Positions 62,499-64,000 of a stretch of DNA of 64,000 nucleotides are shown here, one piece after another; within the stretch, counting starts at the first letter, position 1; the number at the start of each line of letters is the position of its first letter. The translations under genes were made by a program, and so were the position numbers. This DNA comes from Bugula neritina (lineage: Eukaryota > Bryozoa > Gymnolaemata > Cheilostomatida > Bugulidae), in contig OZ037765.1 of the NCBI GenBank assembly GCA_964035545.1, positions 33,231,004 through 33,295,003 of the forward strand, given 5' to 3'. The notes beneath the pieces are model-generated. The model was not told the origin of the DNA, made no database searches, and saw only the letters and a list, made by a program, of their open reading frames with translations.

Positions 62499-64000
62499 GT
62501 AAGTTAAATACCTACATAGTAAGTTATATACAGATAGAGTAAGTTAAATTCCTACAGAGTAAGTTACATACAGATAAAGTAAGTTATATACAGACAGAGT
62601 AAGTTATATATAGACAGAGTAAGTTATATACAGATAGAGTAAGTTATATACAAATAGAGTAAGTTATATATATATAGACAGAGTAAGTTATATATAGACA
62701 GAGTAAGTTATATACAGATAGAGTAAGTTATATACAGACAGAGTAAGTTATATACAGATAGAGTAAGTTATATACAGATAGAGTAAGTTATATACAGACA
62801 GAGTAAGTTATATATAGACAGAGTAAGTTATATACAGATAGAGTAAGTTATATACAAATAGAGTAAGTTATATATATATAGACAGAGTAAGTTATATATA
62901 GACAGAGTAAGTTACATACAGACAGAGTAAGTTATATACAGATAGAGTAAGTTACATACAGATAGAGTAAGTTATATACAGACAGAGTAAGTTATATACA
63001 GACAGAGTAAGTTATATACAGACAGAGTAAGTTATATACAGACAGAGTAAGTTATATACAGACAGAGTAAGTTATATACAGATAGAGTAAGTTATATATA
63101 GATAGAGTAAGTTACATACAGATAGAGTAAGTTATATACAGATAGAGTAAGTTATATACAGATAGAGTAAGTTACATATATAGATAGAGTAAGTTATATA
63201 CAGATAGAGTAAGTTACATACAGATAGAGTAAGTTATATACAGATAGAGTAAGTTATATACAGATAGAGTAAGTTATATACAGATAGAGTAAGTTATATA
63301 CAGATAGAGTAAGTTATATACAGACAGAGTAAGTTATATACAGATAGAGTAAGTTATATACAGACAGAGTAAGTTATATACAGATAGAGTAAGTTATATA
63401 CAGATAGAGTAAGTTATATACAGATAGAGTAAGTTATATACAGATAGAGTAAGTTATATACAGATAGAGTAAGTTATATATAGATAGAGTAAGTTACATA
63501 CAGACAGAGTAAGTTATATACAGACAGAGTAAGTTATATACAGATAGAGTAAGTTACATACAGACAGAGTAAGTTATATACAGATAGTGTAAGTTATATA
63601 CAGACAGAGTAAGTTATATACAGACAGAGTAAGTTATATACAGATAGAGTAAGTTATATACAGATAGAGTAAGTTATATACAGATAGAGTAAGTTACATA
63701 TATAGATAGAGTAAGTTATATATTGATAGAGTAAGTTATATACAGACAGAGTAAGTTATATACAGACAGAGTAAGTTATATACAGACAGAGTAAGTTATA
63801 TACAGACAGAGTAAGTTATATACAGATAGAGTAAGTTATATACAGATAGAGTAAGTTACATATATAGATAAAGTTATATACAGATAGAGTAAGTTACATA
63901 CAGATAGAGTAAGTTATATACAGATAGAGTAAGTTATATACAGATAGAGTAAGTTACATATACAGATAGAGTAAGTTACATACAGATAGAGTAAGTTACA
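62490..64000 (+). repeat. 20-bp satellite built from the CCDC40 exon 14 donor site, about 75 copies
   Basis: The unit acagatagagtaagttatat repeats from the end of exon 14 to the edge of the window. Unit 1 is the real junction: exon text CAGATAGA followed by donor gtaagtta. Variants are few: cagatag versus cagacag, ttatat versus ttacat, and 22-24-bp units with an extra tata. Longer blocks recur (for example the segment holding tatatatatagacagagtaa at about 62670 and 62870), showing higher-order duplication. Nearly every unit keeps AGAGTAAGT, a strong consensus 5' splice site. Confidence 0.97.

Overview
This window comes from a nuclear, animal (metazoan) genome. It is AT-rich and full of tandem repeats. 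Its genes have many small exons with GT-AG introns, and its proteins include a Mist1-type bHLH factor, a motile-cilium assembly protein (CCDC40), a caspase domain, anoctamin-10 and sushi domains. Early-branching or soft-bodied marine invertebrates fit best, but the sequence alone does not fix the phylum. Exon models below were built by hand from splice signals, reading phase and remembered family similarity; no search was run.

Layout. 1088-12032 (-): a 14-exon anoctamin-10-like scramblase/channel gene whose introns carry a MITE and several minisatellites. 12780-13757 (-): a 5'-truncated non-LTR retrotransposon. 14872-18105 (+): a PRADC1-like protease-associated-domain protein with a 41-bp minisatellite of about 1 kb in intron 3. 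18627-20174 (-): PHF5A, convergent with PRADC1. 21839-29500 (+): DDX47 RNA helicase, divergent from PHF5A; its first intron holds an antisense single-exon sushi-domain membrane protein (23180-24442), and intron 8 holds about 0.94 kb of CTA triplets. 29501-36386: gene-poor, with a broken THAP-domain gene, an unidentified degenerate remnant, a large fold-back palindrome around an AT core, and palindromic triplet repeats. 36973-43919 (+): an 11-exon gene joining a STE11/MEKK-like kinase domain to a C-terminal caspase-like domain, followed by a decayed copy of its last exon. 45460-45640: a tRNA-Thr-derived SINE. 46226-51330 (+): POLD2. 52102-52608 (-): a BHLHA15/Mist1-like factor. 55820 to the right edge (+): CCDC40, running into at least 1.5 kb of a 20-bp satellite.

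The genes do not form a functional cluster; most are housekeeping genes (splicing, rRNA processing, replication). The two most notable observations are: (1) the kinase-caspase fusion, which keeps the caspase Cys/His pair but has changed two of the three residue positions expected to read P1 aspartate; and (2) a recurring pattern in which intronic tandem repeats start at, and contain copies of, the neighbouring 5' or 3' splice site. The clearest case is CCDC40 exon 14, where the repeat unit is the donor junction itself.
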